From NCBI GenBank assembly GCA_021397835.1, contig JAJFZO010000579.1, positions 1,193,001 to 1,257,000 of the forward strand: DNA of 64,000 nt, in the 5' to 3' direction. The notes under the pieces are model-generated. The model worked only from the letters and a program-made list of their open reading frames with translations, was not told the origin of the DNA and searched no databases. The DNA is from Moringa oleifera (Eukaryota > Streptophyta > Magnoliopsida > Brassicales > Moringaceae). Each line of letters opens with the position of its first letter. The stretch's first letter is position 1. A program made the translations under genes and the position numbers. Below, one piece after another: positions 50,700 through 64,000 of this stretch.

Positions 50700-53600
50700 T
50701 TTTGTTGAATTAAAAATTAATAATCAATAATTTCAAATCAAATTTTATTTTACTTATTATTCATTTACATATTTATATTAATATATTAAAATTTTTATTG
50801 TATTAATTTAAAATTTTATTATTAAATTTGAATTTTTATTTAATTAATATAAAATTATTTTATTAAATTTTAATAATATATAAATATGAACAACAAATTT
50901 AAATCAATTCAAATAACATACGAATAATTATAAATAAATTTGATATGAATTTAAATATTAAAATTAATTTTAAATTATATATATGTTAATTGAATTTAAA
51001 ATTAATTTTTTTAAAATGAATGAATTTTGGACTCATTGCCATGGCTATGATAGTGGCTTTATTTTTGGTATTTGAGGAAAAACATTCTATGCATTCAAAA
51101 GCTGCTATAGACGCGTTTAACCAGTAATTAATTAGATTTATGACAGTCAAACTGAGAAGTTTGAAATTTTGGATTTTCCACCAATGAATTGGCTAAAAAC
51201 ATGGGGATTCTTTCATGGATTTGATTTAATGATTTTTTTATTAAATAAATAATTTATAATTTATTAAATAAATATTATTTAATTTTTTTTAAAAAATTAA
51301 ACTTTAGAATATATTAAAATAACATTTAATTAATCAAAAATAATTAACTTCAATTTGGATTTAAATTATTATAAAAAATAAGTATATTTTTATTATTAAA
51401 AATTTAAAAATTATTCAAATAAATTATATATTTTATTTTGAATCAATTTTTTAATTTTAAATAATATTACTTTATAAATTATTTATTATAATTTTTAATA
51501 TTTTTAATAATAAAACTTTGATAATGATTATTTTCAATATTTTAAATTTTTTATAATGATAAATTTATTTTCTTACATTCATAAAAAAATAACTCTAAGT
51601 TTTTAAGACAATTTTAAATTAAAATATTTATATTTTTAAATTTTTAATAAATTTAATTTAATTTAAGTGATAAATTAGATTTATCAAAAAATTTAAATAA
51701 TTTTTACTCAAATTATTTTTTAATTATTTAAAATTTTATATTTTTTATTTTTTCTCAAATTAATGTTTGACTGTAAAAATGTTTCTAAATAAATTATAAT
51801 TTATCAATTTGAATCAATTTAAATTTTGTTAAATAATTTAAAAATTAAAGACATTTAAATTATATATTTTTATGAAAAAATTGAACTTTATACAAAAATA
51901 TTCTAGATACTATCATAAAAAATTTCATTATTTTGTCTATTGAAAATATTTTTAAAATTATATTATTAAAAAATAAAAAACTTAAAAAATAACTTGTTAG
52001 TAAAAATTTATTCAAATTAAAAAAATAAAATAAAATATAAAATTTATTTGAGTAATTTTTTAAATATTTTAATAATAAAAATATCATTAATTTATTTTAT
52101 CAAGATTCTATTTAAATGAAATTAATAAATAAATATTTATTTAAAATAATTTTAAAATAAAATAATATTTAAAATAATATTTATTCTAAAAAAAATACGT
52201 GAATTCTAATTAACAACATGCAAAAATTATTCATGGTTGAGCTCTAGTTAAATGATTCCCTTATTGAAAATTGAAGCATTGAGTCAGTCCTTTGCGTAGC
52301 ATTCATGATCTGTTCATAATTGTCTATTGAACTAGAAAATAAAAAATAAAAAGTTGAGCCCAATAATTTGTGCCCAAGCATAAAGGCTGTCCAATTTATA
52401 TTGGACTGATTTTAAGTCTTCAAATTTAAAAGTTTAATTGCTTTGAATTTAGTAATTAATTGTAGGGTTAAATCAACTCATATGACTTAAAATTTTTTTA
52501 AATAAATTTTAACCAATCAACTTCGATCAAATTAAGCTTTTTATCTAAATGATTTAAATGATGTTAACATGAATTAGGGATTTTAGAAGATTAAAATGAG
52601 AATAATTTGACAAAAACTTGTTTGTTTCTAAAAAATAAAATAAATAAAATTTCTTCCGTTTATCTTTTTTTAAAAAAAACTTGTAAAACAATTTGCAAAT
52701 TTAAGATTTGTTAAAAATAGAGATACTAAATTTAAATTTTAAATGATAATTACCCTTTAGTTATACTATTATAACGATAGTCTGTATTTTCATTACATAT
52801 CATGATATTAACTTAGAGTCTCAATTCTAAGCAAATCTGTGAAAATTTGAAAAATAAATAAATATATATATATATATATATATATAGTGGAAGAGTTTTT
52901 TATTTAATTTTTTTGAATTCAACTAAATTGACCTGTGATAATTTGTGTAATGTTGCATGAATTCAAAAATTTTGATTTTAAATAATTAAATATATTAAAA
53001 TAATATTATTAATTATTCACTACTAATTAAAATCTAACTTGAAAATTATATATATCACATTATAAAAAAAATGTTGATTGGATCTTTGTTTTTAAAAGGA
53101 GGATTCCACATTATTCCTGGCGTGTTCAATTGTGGGATCATAGCCTTTTGAGTATGAAAAAGTTGTAATCATTTGATTTAATTATCATGAAATTTACAAT
53201 GAATGGTGAATGCCATAATTTGGGTTGCTTTCCAATGGGTCCCATGGGACATTGCTTAAAGTAAAACAAAATTAAAAAAAAAACTATTTTTAATTATTAT
53301 AAAAATTTTCTTAATAAATTTTCATATATTTACAAAAAAAAAAAAAAAAACCAAAAGAATGGTAAGTGCAACATGATATAACTTCATTTGATGTCAACGA
53401 TATTATACCAGATGATCTCATGCAATTAAATTGATGTTAAATATATTGATATAAATTGTAAAATATTTATTTTAAAAAAATTAAATAAAAAATTTATTTT
53501 TCTTAAAATTTTTATCTCTAGATTTGTTTAAATTCATGTTAGAGTTAATTTATAAATTAATTTTTAAAACAAAATTTTTAAATACCTAATAATTCAAATT

Positions 53601-56143
53601 TAATGAGCTCCAATCATAACAAGTAGTATAACCAAGTTATGAATTCGTGCCACAAAGAAAACACGAGAGGATTGTATAATCAATAGTCATCATTAATTAA
53701 CTAATTACATAATTTATTTACCAAGATCTTTCTACTATAATAAGCTCAAAAGAAAAAAAAAGATTTTTCTAACAATAATCCTCAACATTAGGAATTTATT
53801 TAAATATGTCTTTTAATGGTAATTCTTTTTACTTTTTTTCTTTTATTAAATTTTGAGAAATAATTTTATATTATAAGATACTAGGATATTAATTTGACTA
53901 TAAAAAATAATGAACTAACATTTTTTTTATTTATTAAATCCACAACATGGCAAAGTGAACTTCCTACCCACTCACCTTAAAAGGGAAGCCAACCATGCCA
54001 TCATAAAATACAGAATTTGTGCCACTCTTTATTTTGTCTTTTTTTTTTGCCTCAAATTTTACTTTTTCCTTTATGCTCTTATTGGTGATTGGTAAAAATA
54101 AACATAAAATACAGGTCAACAATGTATGAACTCTAACCTAATAATGTATAATTTAATAAAGGCAGTTCCCAACAATTTTTTTTTTTGGTTTTTATTAAAT
54201 TAAAAAATATATAATATGTAATGATATCATTAATAGAATACTCAGAAAAAAAAATTACTTATTAAAAAAATTGACATTCAAAAAAGGAATAAAATTATTA
54301 AAATGATAATAAAATTGAAAATAATAATATATATATTTTTTAAATAATGTTACAAGAGATCGTGGTTTAACTAGGATGCTTTCTTAATTTTGATGCCGTG
54401 GATTATTGATCTTTGCATTTTTTTTTTTCGTATTTAGGAGATAGTTAAAATCGATTGTATAAATCAAATCTTGATGAATATCACCTTATATCCATACTGA
54501 TATAAAGTTATAAATATACAAATTAAACTTTATACTAGATGCTAGCTACCTAATTTTTAAACTAAGGTGACAATAAGTATTGAAGGTTAAGAATATCCAT
54601 ATTAGCATGAATGTTAAGTAAATTGTTTTGACTTATTAATTAGACGTAAATTATTATGATTAGCTGATATTAATTATTATAATGATAATAAAAAATCTGT
54701 AACTTTTAATAAATAAGAAATGTAAGATAATGAAAATATACAAAATTTTCATTAATTTTGATAATATTTGGTTCGATCATGCTGCAATTCAAGCTTAGTT
54801 ACTTTGGAGATTAATTGTTTGTTCTTAGAGTATATATGTTTGGATAGATTAATAGATTTGGTAATCTAAGTTCTTCCCATGTCATAAATAACTATCATGA
54901 CATTTTTGATTTTGTGCTTTGGAAAGAAGAAAGAACCATAAAAAGAAAGGAAAAAAAAAGCCAAAAGTGTGACTCATGTTCTATGCCATGATGGCCTATG
55001 GTTTAGTAGTGGTCATGAGAGTGACAAATTCAAGATTTTTATAATTATGTATGCATATAAACTATTTGGATTACATGTATGGGTGGTTTGAGATTTGTTT
55101 TTAAAATTAATTAAATCATTTTGAAGAAATAATAAATGACATGTTAGACAAAGGTTTTGTTAAGAAAAGACTTGCACATACTTGAATTTTTTTCAAAGAA
55201 TTATTATATATACTTAAAAAAATAATATATTAATTATCAAAAAATTAAAAAATTGATCCCATCAATGCATCGATATTTAAATTGAAATTTGATATAATAT
55301 AATTTTTTATATTTATCTTTGAAAATATATACATAAATGTGAACATATATATATATATATTTGTAATTAACATGGAACTTGAATCATACATTATAAAAAA
55401 TACATAATACATCAATTTACTTAAATATTTTAATTATTGAACAAAACTAAATCTTGCAATTTTTTTTTTAAAAATCCACAAAGCACCATCGACATCACTT
55501 TTTGAGTATGGAGAAGCTTGTTCCACATACTTCTGAACATGTGGAGTGTAAGAGCATAATATGAGCAAGAAAGAAGTCAAATGTTGCAAGACCCAATAAT
55601 GTTTCTTTCTTTCTATACATTATGTGGTTGGGAGGCTCATTGCACATTGGAAAAACTTTTTTTTTAATAAGTGGCAAAGGGACACACCATGTTGACCCAT
55701 TGCAAAAAGTGTGATCTTTTTTTTTAAGATTCAACAAATTCATGCTTGGATGCTTTAATGTCACTCCTAAAGTTTCTTACCTCTCTTTTATAATACCAAT
55801 GATTAAAGACATGTTGTTATTATTAGTTAATGACTTAATGGATTATGTAGACCATTTAATTCTTTATGGTTGATGAAGCTTATATAATAAGAATTAAGAC
55901 TTTCAATTAATTTGACATTTTATTGATTTTCTTAAATAAAGATAAAAATAATTTTTTATACAATTTTCCGTATTAGTATGAACATGAAGAAATGATTAAA
56001 AACATGCATCAACATCTTTAAGAAAAATCAGTGAAAATCAATGAAAGATCCTTATGTTATGATGGAAAATAATTTTTTAGAAAAAAATTAGTATCAAAAT
56101 ATGAAAATAATATGTTCATAATAAAATTAATAATAAAATTTAA

Positions 56144-56174
<31 letters not shown>

Positions 56175-59100
56175 GCATATATAAATTGTAAACTATATTC
56201 GTGAAGTACCGATTGGAGCAACTGTAGCTGAAAGTCTGAATTTGTTTCAATTTGAATTTTGGTTTTGACAATTACAAAAAAAAAAAAAAATTGATCATAT
56301 TTCATTGTTAAAATGCTTAAATGATGTAATTAAATTTTATATTATATTTCGAGTTAAAGAATTAACTCATAAACTTTTTTAATTAAAATTTTTATTTTTT
56401 TTGACAATGTAAATTATAAAAAAATATTTTAAGTATTTAAAATTTTTTAAAAAATTTATGATAGTATCTTGAACATTTTTTTATGTTTGTGTAGAAACTT
56501 TCAAATTACAAACAATTTCAATATTTTTAGCTTTTAAACTTGTTTCATTAAAATCTTAATCAAACCAAATTAAAATATTTTGAGTATATTGCTCTAATTA
56601 ATGTCTTAAGCTTTAATTCTAAAAACACATATAATTTAAAATTTATTATAACTATCACAAAATATGAAATACATCTATAATTATGTAAAAAATAAATTTT
56701 AAAAATATAAAAATTTTAAAATGAAATAATATATTATCAATACAACTATTTAAGAACATCCCATAATATATTAAAAAAAAACTCTCAAAATGACAAACTA
56801 AGAACAAGATAGAATTTATGACATAAGAACACGGGAGCTTCAGAATGCAAAGCATAATAATGCAATGAGAATCGGCTTGGATTCATAGTAACCACTCTTA
56901 GTGTGAGACAAAATGATACGCCATTAGACTTTATAATTTCATCATTTTAAATTTTGGACCCACGAATTTGATTACTTGCTTAAAGGCAAAAACATAAACA
57001 TCACACTATATAACTTATATAAAATAGCATTTTCTTCCTCATCTTTTTCCTCCGTTATTCTTCGGTTCACTTGCCATCATTTCTTCTTATGAAAGCCACT
57101 AAATTAACGAAGGTTGTCAACCTTCAATTGGCCAAAATTACTTCATCTTATCGCCTTATTCATGTATTTATTCTTTGTTTAATGGTTAAGTTTTGATGGG
57201 TTTAATCATCAAAGGACAATCTCGATGATCGATCTAGCATCTTCATTAATTGAAGCTATAAGGATTTTAATCAATTTCTTTGAATTAATAAAAATTTAAC
57301 ACTTTATAATGTGTATATATATAGTATAAAACATCGGTTTATGATAATTATAAAATAGTTTAATTTCAATTGTGTTTAATTTTTATTTTCTTACTTGAAA
57401 TTTTGTTTTGATTTTGATTTAAAGTAATTTAAATATTAAAAAATAATAATATATATATATATATATAACAAATACATGCATAGCATAGCTTAACCTAACA
57501 TGAGTATATCACAAATATTTATAAATCAGATTATGATTTTCTATTAATTAAAATCGTGGTTGAATTTTTTCGAAGAAATTATAACACGTGATAATGTAAT
57601 GAAATTATTTGTTAAAATTTTTTATTTAATTTTTACTTTTCGTATTAACATTATAAATTATAAAAATATTTTTATAACTTTTAATCAAAAATTCATATTA
57701 ATAAAGAATTTTTATTTTTATATATTAACTGAGATGTTAGACAACTTGGATCAAGTCATAAAATTTATTTCTTTGATAATGGATTAATTAAAAGAATAAT
57801 TAATATAAAGTTTTGCATGATATTAGTGATTAACTAATATAATATTTATAAAATATAGAATCAACATTGAAAGTGACAACAAGAGAGACCCAAATTAATT
57901 AATGAGATGAAATTTTCTTGACCATCCAACTAAAAGAGGAAAAGACCCATAAAGAGAGGAACTACAAGAAAACCATAGAAGCTTTGATTTGATTTGATTA
58001 GATAAAAAAGAGAATTTGTACCCACCTACTCATATTCTTCCTTAATTACTATTAGTATTTTGGGCTTTATTTGGTACACAATTCCCCTATGATTTAATCT
58101 TCCACACTTTATCTATAACAGTCCAAACACCATCTCTTGCCACTCAACCCATAAACAGCATTTGTTCCCTTCAAATCAAAGAAAAGAATTGATAACAATC
58201 CACCCGTGAATTTCGCCATCTATTTCACCATATTCTTGTTTTATAATACATGATTTAGGTTTTAGATATATAAGTTAATCAAATATTTCAAAATTATTAA
58301 AAAAAATAAATATATGATCTATAGAGAAAATTGTAAAATGAAATAACATAAAATGACTCCGAGATATATATAAAGCACTATTTTAAAAGTGATATTGGTA
58401 TTCCTTAAACGTTATTAATTTATATAATTTTATAATTTTTTAGACCAAATTTTTAAAAAACGATCAAAATCGACCTTCATCGCTATTAACTTTAATTTAT
58501 TTATTTATTTTTCATTCTATAAGACCATCTTAATATTACAATATGGTCCTACAATCATATTGGACAAAATTAGATATCGTCAGTCTTTCTATTTTGCAAC
58601 CCATTATTTTATATTATAATATATATTTTTTTAAAAGGATAATGCTATCTTAAAAGCCTATTTTAAGAATGCAGAACATATTCCGCTATATATTTAATTA
58701 ATTATCAGAGACATATGATCTGAAACCACTCTTTATTGCTTTCAATTTATTAAAAAAAAAAAAAGAAGCAAAGAGAACAGCTTTAATTTTCTAAGGCTGT
58801 CACCATACCATATCATAAAATGAAGAGACAATTCACTTGTATCATAAAGAATTATGCTTCTAAGGATAATTAATTAAGTCTAAAAATCTCCTTTAACAAC
58901 ATCACGAAATGCTCCCGATGCTTTTGCCATTATTTTTTTAGGTTTCCGAGAGCTTTTTGGTTCGTATAATTGGTCTTATAATAGTTCCAATTTTAGTGAT
59001 TATTAAGTGAATTAATATATAAAACTATTCATTATGCGGAAGATTCTCTTTATGGATCTTAGAGTTTTAAATGACATTATGTTTGCTGATAAATTAATGC

Positions 59101-59790
59101 TCAATTATACATGCACTATTGCATTGACCTCTCCTTGTTAGGAAAGCTCTACCCAGTTTTTTAAGTACATTATTGGAAGATAAAGCAAGTCGCTCGTGAG
59201 ATTATTAATTATGTGAATTCAACAAAAAAAAAATCTTGACATAAAAAAAATGAAAATCGAGTATAAAAGATAGTAATTTATGCTTTTAAAAAAATGTAAT
59301 TTTTTTAATTTTTTTGGAGTCCAAAAAGAGAGAAAATTTTCTTAACCCATTTTTACTGTGATAATCCAACTTAAAAGTGATGCAAAACGAGGACAAATGA
59401 AGTATGACAATATTATTACTTTTACATGAAAGTCAAAAGAGCTAGTAATTGCAGCCAATGAACCTATCCCGTGACTCCATCTTTCTTCCTCTCATTGTCA
59501 CACAATCTCATATGCGGATCTCCATAATTGAGTGAAGCCATTGATGAAATAAGAAAATAAAAATTAAGGAAGAAAGAAGCCTTAGTGGGCGTATGCATAA
59601 ATACACAGGAAAACAATGATTCATGTCCATCTCGTTAAAAGCTTCTCTTCTCTGCAAGTAATTTCAATGTCCCACCACCCTCCACTTCCAAAGCTGCCTC
59701 CTCCTTTTCCCATTCACAGTACCAACCACTCACTTAATTCTTCTCTCTGCTTTATTGTCTGATCTCTCGGGATTCCCCAAGTCAACTTCG
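50700..59790. other. Long AT-rich intergenic spacer
   Basis: About 9 kb with no supported gene. It holds (TA)n runs at 52862–52886, 55342–55361, 56148–56174 and 57449–57466, many poly-A/T runs and random short ORFs. The minus-strand ORF at 55764–55495 is the most protein-like but matches nothing I know. No clear transposon termini were found. Confidence 0.55.
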
Positions 59791-59802
59791 TTCTCCTTCC
59801 AC

Positions 59803-59810
59803 TATAAATA
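59803..59810 (+). promoter_or_regulatory. TATA box of NIP6;1-type gene
   Basis: TATAAATA, 67 bases upstream of the last base before the start codon. It implies a leader of only about 40–45 bases, with no room for the minimal AUG-stop element known from NIP5;1. Confidence 0.75.
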
Positions 59811-59876
59811 CATGCATATCGGCCATTATTCTCTCACTGTCCAGCTTACAAAATTAACAAATTAAGTGCAGAGTAG

Positions 59877-62525
59877 ATGGAGAACGAAGATATTCCATCG
59901 GCTCCTTCAACGCCGGCGACCCCAGGGACGCCGGGTGCTCCTCTTTTTGGTGGGTTTAAGGGAGAGAGAGGGAATGGTGGTGGTGGGTTTGGTAGAAAAT
60001 CCCTTCTCAAGAGCTGCAAGTGCTTCAGTGTTGAAGATTGGGCCATTGAAGAAGGGAGACTACCTGCTGTTTCTTGCACATTTCCCCCTCCTCCTGTCTC
60101 ACTTGCAAGAAAGGTTAGAGAGCGAGAGAGATCTTCGTATAATATTGTTTTAGTCTTCACACAGAGGCTGTTTAGAGGAGGAGAAAATTCTCTCTCTCTA
60201 TCTCTTATGGATTCAAGAAGAAGAAACAACGGAAGATGTACTGATCAATATTGGTTTTCTTGCAGGTGGGAGCAGAATTCGTAGGAACGCTGATACTAAT
60301 GTTTGCAGGAACAGCTACGGCCATAGTGAACCAGAAGACACAAGGCTCAGAAACTCTCATAGGGCTGGCTGCGTCCACCGGACTGGCCGTGATGATCGTC
60401 ATACTTTCCACCGGCCACATCTCCGGTGCCCATCTCAACCCGGCCGTCACCGTCGCCTTCGCTGCTCTGAAACACTTTCCATGGAAACACGTAAAAACCC
60501 TTAACCCTACTAAATATTCTGTAATATAAAATACTTATATGCACGTTAACGTAGCATGGGCTATTGCCGGCGCAGGTTCCGGTTTACATAGGAGCTCAAG
60601 TGGTGGCGTCGCTATGCGCTGCATTTGCTCTGAAGGGGATATTTCACCCTGTGATGAGCGGCGGAGTGACGGTTCCGTCGGGAGGATACGGAGAAGCTTT
60701 TGCTTTGGAGTTTATTATTAGTTTCAATCTCATGTTCGTCGTCACTGCCGTCGCCACCGACACCAGAGCTGTAAGTCCCTTTTCATATGTACAGATCTCT
60801 AGTTTATGTGAACTGAACTGAGTTTATCTTTTAGAAGACAGCGATACAGATATTTTAATAATAATAATAATAATTTTATATAATAAATTAGAAAATAAAT
60901 ATTAAATAAATAAATTATACGATATTTCAATTTAATTAATTTAATTTTAATTTTAATTTTGATAAAAAATTTAAAACTAAAAATTTTATACAATAAATTT
61001 TAATTTAAAATTATAACTCAAAAAATTATTGAAACTATTATCACAAATAATTTTACATTTTAAGATATTTTAAACATGTAAATATGTTTTTAAATTTTAT
61101 ATTATTAATTTTTTTATATAAATTAATTTATTAATTAAAAATTATACACATTTAAAAATATTAAATTATTTAAAAACATTTTGATTTAAAAAATATTATT
61201 AATTTTATAATAATTTGAGTTTATATTTTTATTAAAAATTAATATAATTAAATAAAATTTTTAACAGAGATTAGACACGACAACTTCTGACTCACAATAA
61301 AAAATAAAAAAAAGAAAAAAACCAAATTATGAAAAACTCTATGGGATGCATCGTTGCTGATTATACTTATATAATAAGTTTTTTGTTTTTTTATTGTAAA
61401 GACAAAACGTCGTCAGAACTTTCCGACAGACAGGGGTCTCTTTTTTTTTTCAATTTTTTATTAATAAAAAAAACGCAAGAGATAAGGGAGAAGTGACTCG
61501 GTCAAGATTCTTTTCTCAAGGAAAATAATATAAAATTAAGGAAAAAAAATAGATGAAACTTGATTCATAATTTAAATTAAAAAATAGCTTCTGGGTACAG
61601 TTACATGCATCTCTATCCACAATTTAAATGGTAGACCACACATGATTCTCAATAATTCTATAATTAATAGTATAAATATAAAGGAGAAAAACAACTCCGC
61701 AATGAAGTTGGAAAAAGAATATGTACACAAGTAGAGTTTTTAAAAAATATTAATTAAATAAATTAATAATAATCAAATAAAACAATAATGGTTTAAATAA
61801 TTATAATATATTTTTATTTTTATTTTAAAATTATGAATTATACAAAAACAGTTTTATCATTTTCTTAAAAAAACAGAAAGGCCTACACAGCTTTCATGAA
61901 TAGAGATACTGATTCCAGTTCATATATGTTCAAATATTGTAAATTCATGACTTTGTGCAGGTGGGCGAGTTGGCCGGAATTGCGGTGGGAGCGACCGTCA
62001 TGCTCAATATACTCATAGCCGGGTAAGCTAATACATAAATACATGCATATACATATACATATACATATATATATATATATATATATGAAGAAAAAATATC
62101 AAAAACAAAGAAACTGAAGTTAAAATGGCAGTACCACCCTGAAAGGCAGATGCTTAGATGAATATAACACAAGGAGTACTTGAATGACATCTCATAAAAG
62201 ACAAAATCTTCTTCAATTGTCATGTTAACAAAACTTCAATGGGTCTGAGAGACTTCAGACCTTTCAGCCATGTTGTTAGGATGATTTGCTGAACCACTTT
62301 GCTGTGATACCATTGTGCAGGCCATCAACAGGAGCTTCCATGAACCCAGTAAGAACATTGGGGCCAGCAATAGCAGCCAACAATTTCACAGCCATATGGG
62401 TGTACCTCACTGCTCCCATCTTAGGGGCACTCTGTGGGGCAGGAACTTACACTGCAGTCAAGCTGCCTGAGGAACATGACGAAGCTCATAAACAGCCTTC
62501 AGCAGTCGCTAGCTTCAGAAGGTGA
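59877..62525 (+). CDS. NIP6-1: Aquaporin NIP6;1-type (boric acid channel)
   Basis: Membrane channel of the nodulin-26-like intrinsic protein subgroup II. In Arabidopsis NIP6;1 carries boric acid, with little water, in shoots. Five exons: 59877..60113, 60266..60490, 60576..60770, 61961..62022 and 62321..62525; 307 residues. The N-terminus is Pro/Gly-rich ([16 protein letters not shown]). The first pore motif is NPA (137–139, [10 protein letters not shown]) and the second NPV (248–250, [13 protein letters not shown]), as in NIP6;1; NIP5;1 has NPS/NPV. Selectivity-filter positions by alignment from memory are A120, I226, A245 and R251. Six hydrophobic segments are present and the C-terminus is PSAVASFRR. 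All junctions are GT–AG and in phase. The third intron is about 1.2 kb and A/T-rich. Confidence 0.95.
62041..62088. repeat. (ATACAT)n/(TA)n microsatellite in NIP6;1 intron 4
   Basis: ATGCATATACATATACATATACAT-type units (shortened here) run into pure TA repeats. Confidence 0.85.
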
Positions 62526-64000
62526 TGATGATCAAGAACATGGTAAGGTCTGCAATGGCAAACTAGATGTTGATAAGAAGATAATGAAACTGATATATAT
62601 ATAGTCAGCGTGTTCAAGTTACTTGTGTAAAGAAGTTGGAGACTTTCCCAGAAAACAGAAGGGAGAATAACAAATGTATGGTGTGAGAATTGGGAGAGAA
62701 CTGCGTTCAGAATGATACGTTGGAATGACATAATTGTCATCTAAGCTAGCAAATTATATAGCATGAAAATCATTTAAGGATTTGCATTCTTTGCTCTTCT
62801 ACAGATTCATGTCGCAATATATTTTTAAAAATTCAGCACAATCCAGATCAATAGAAAATGTTGACCCATTTAAATAAAGAAAAAGATAGGGAGAGAGAGA
62901 GAGAGAAGATACGACTTCCATGCAGTATCCTTAAGTTTCTTGTTTGTCCTATTTGTCTTTCTTCTTGTTCTAATACCATAATCTCCACAATGCTTAGCAA
63001 CAATAGCTCACACCAGCATAAATATATTGGCAGCACAAATCCATTCATAGCTAGAGTTTAACCATAATCAGGATATGAACTAATTTAGGACAGTAGGAGA
63101 AGGTGAGAAAATAGGAAAGGAGAAAGAATCAGAACCCGTAACACAAATCTCAAAGATTTAGCAAATTTTGAACTGTTATGAAATTTTCAAGCACTCAACT
63201 CCGAAACCCTAACAGACAACAAACAAAAAGAACAGAGATTATCATGGATGGAACAAAAATATTTATGTTTATAAGCAGCAAAATTGTCAAACTGTACAAC
63301 TTCCAAACAACAGAATACGTAAATCATGTGCATAAAGATCATACTCTAACAACATGATCATTTTCTTAAAACAACATAAAAAAGGGAAATCAAGCCCTAA
63401 AAATTGGAAAAACAACTAGAGAAGCAGCAGGCAGTAGAAAATGGCAAGCTCTTTTTATTCTGATAGAAAGTCAAATGCCAAGTATACAAGTAATCACACG
63501 TTGAGTGTATTACAGAGGAGTAATCGAGCAGGTATTGGTTCAAAATAGCGCAGTCTTTAGAAAATAATAGATAAATGCAACATCTACACCTAAATCCAAA
63601 AGGGTTTACAGCCATTGTTTATCTTCTGCCTTTATGGGGTCTCTGAAGAAAAAAGGAGATGTAGAGAAAGAATAAATTCGGAGAAGTGCTTGGGACTCAA
63701 ATTCCTGAATGTAACCTTATTTCTACATCTTAAAACAGGAAATATTCCCTACCTCAATGACATAGCTCTCTGCTCCACAAAGTATTTCTTCTTTTCCAGT
63801 AATTTCTCCTTCAAACCTTCTCTTTTCTTCTTTTCATCTTTTATCCTTTTAACAATTTCTTACATTTTTCTCACTCATTTCCACTTTTCCTCTCTGATTT
63901 CTTCTCCTTCTCCTCCTCTTCTTTTCTATTCAGTTATCTGCTACTCATTACCTTAGATTCATGCATTCACAGTGATTCATCAACATGTGCAACTTCTTTT
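62526..64000. other. NIP6;1 3' flank and unassigned region
   Basis: The first 200–250 bases are likely NIP6;1 3' UTR. The remainder is less A/T-rich than typical spacers and carries a (GA)n run at 62889–62907. On the minus strand, 63858–63749 reads a short basic coiled-coil-like stretch (EKLLEKKKYFVEQRAMSLR, then stop). It could be the end of a gene continuing past the window, but it lacks a good splice acceptor. Confidence 0.4.

Noticed and set aside
55495..55764. 89-residue minus-strand open frame starting MTLKHPSMN
   Set aside because: No recognised domain, no splice partners, surrounded by A/T spacer; it includes translated poly-A/T.
60205..60544. Minus-strand open frames opposite NIP6;1 exon 2
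   Set aside because: They are shadows of the GC-richer aquaporin exon.
63397..63615. Minus-strand open frame starting MAVNPFGFRC
   Set aside because: Cys/Leu-rich random-looking translation with no motif; likely flank or UTR.

Overview
The window is nuclear DNA from a flowering plant, most likely a eudicot. Genes are split by GT–AG introns, spacers are very AT-rich, and every recognisable product is a plant protein family. I could not place the species. Seven plant genes were reconstructed with phase-checked exons. Six are complete or nearly so; the first is cut by the window edge. There are no operons or CRISPR arrays, and I saw no tRNA or rRNA gene.

Layout. 1–1,581 (+): C-terminal half of an NRAMP metal transporter. 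1,582–4,900: AT-rich spacer with a G-quadruplex-like tract. 4,901–9,191: a decayed hAT transposon with recognisable ends and an 8-bp target-site duplication, followed by a 148-bp tandem duplication of its right end. 9,828–12,248 (−): a complete cinnamoyl-CoA reductase gene (lignin pathway) with AC-type MYB elements upstream. 16,461–24,362 (−): a PDS5-type cohesin cofactor gene with a Tudor-like domain and a 24-residue internal repeat. 26,191–26,900: a plastid rpl2 fragment (exon 2 plus unspliced group II intron tail) lodged in the nucleus. 30,482–31,304: a PIF/Harbinger-type element flanked by TTA. 32,301–34,514 (−): cytosolic ribosomal protein S12. 39,004–39,834 (+): a CAF1 deadenylase without coding introns, followed by two orphan exon-like segments. 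43,595–44,071: a long inverted repeat and a hairpin. 45,931–49,632 (−): a FACTOR OF DNA METHYLATION 1-like gene (XS/XH family). 50,700–59,800: a long AT-rich spacer. 59,877–62,525 (+): a NIP6;1-type aquaporin. 62,526–64,000: flank with possible traces of another gene.

The genes are independent housekeeping or metabolic loci and do not form a pathway cluster. Loose themes are chromatin (PDS5, FDM1) and mRNA use (CAF1, RPS12). I found no convincing undescribed system. The points most worth a second look are the hAT element with its paired inverted-repeat tracts, the AC elements in duplicated blocks upstream of CCR, the PDS5 phase gap, the plastid insertion, and the orphan exons downstream of CAF1.
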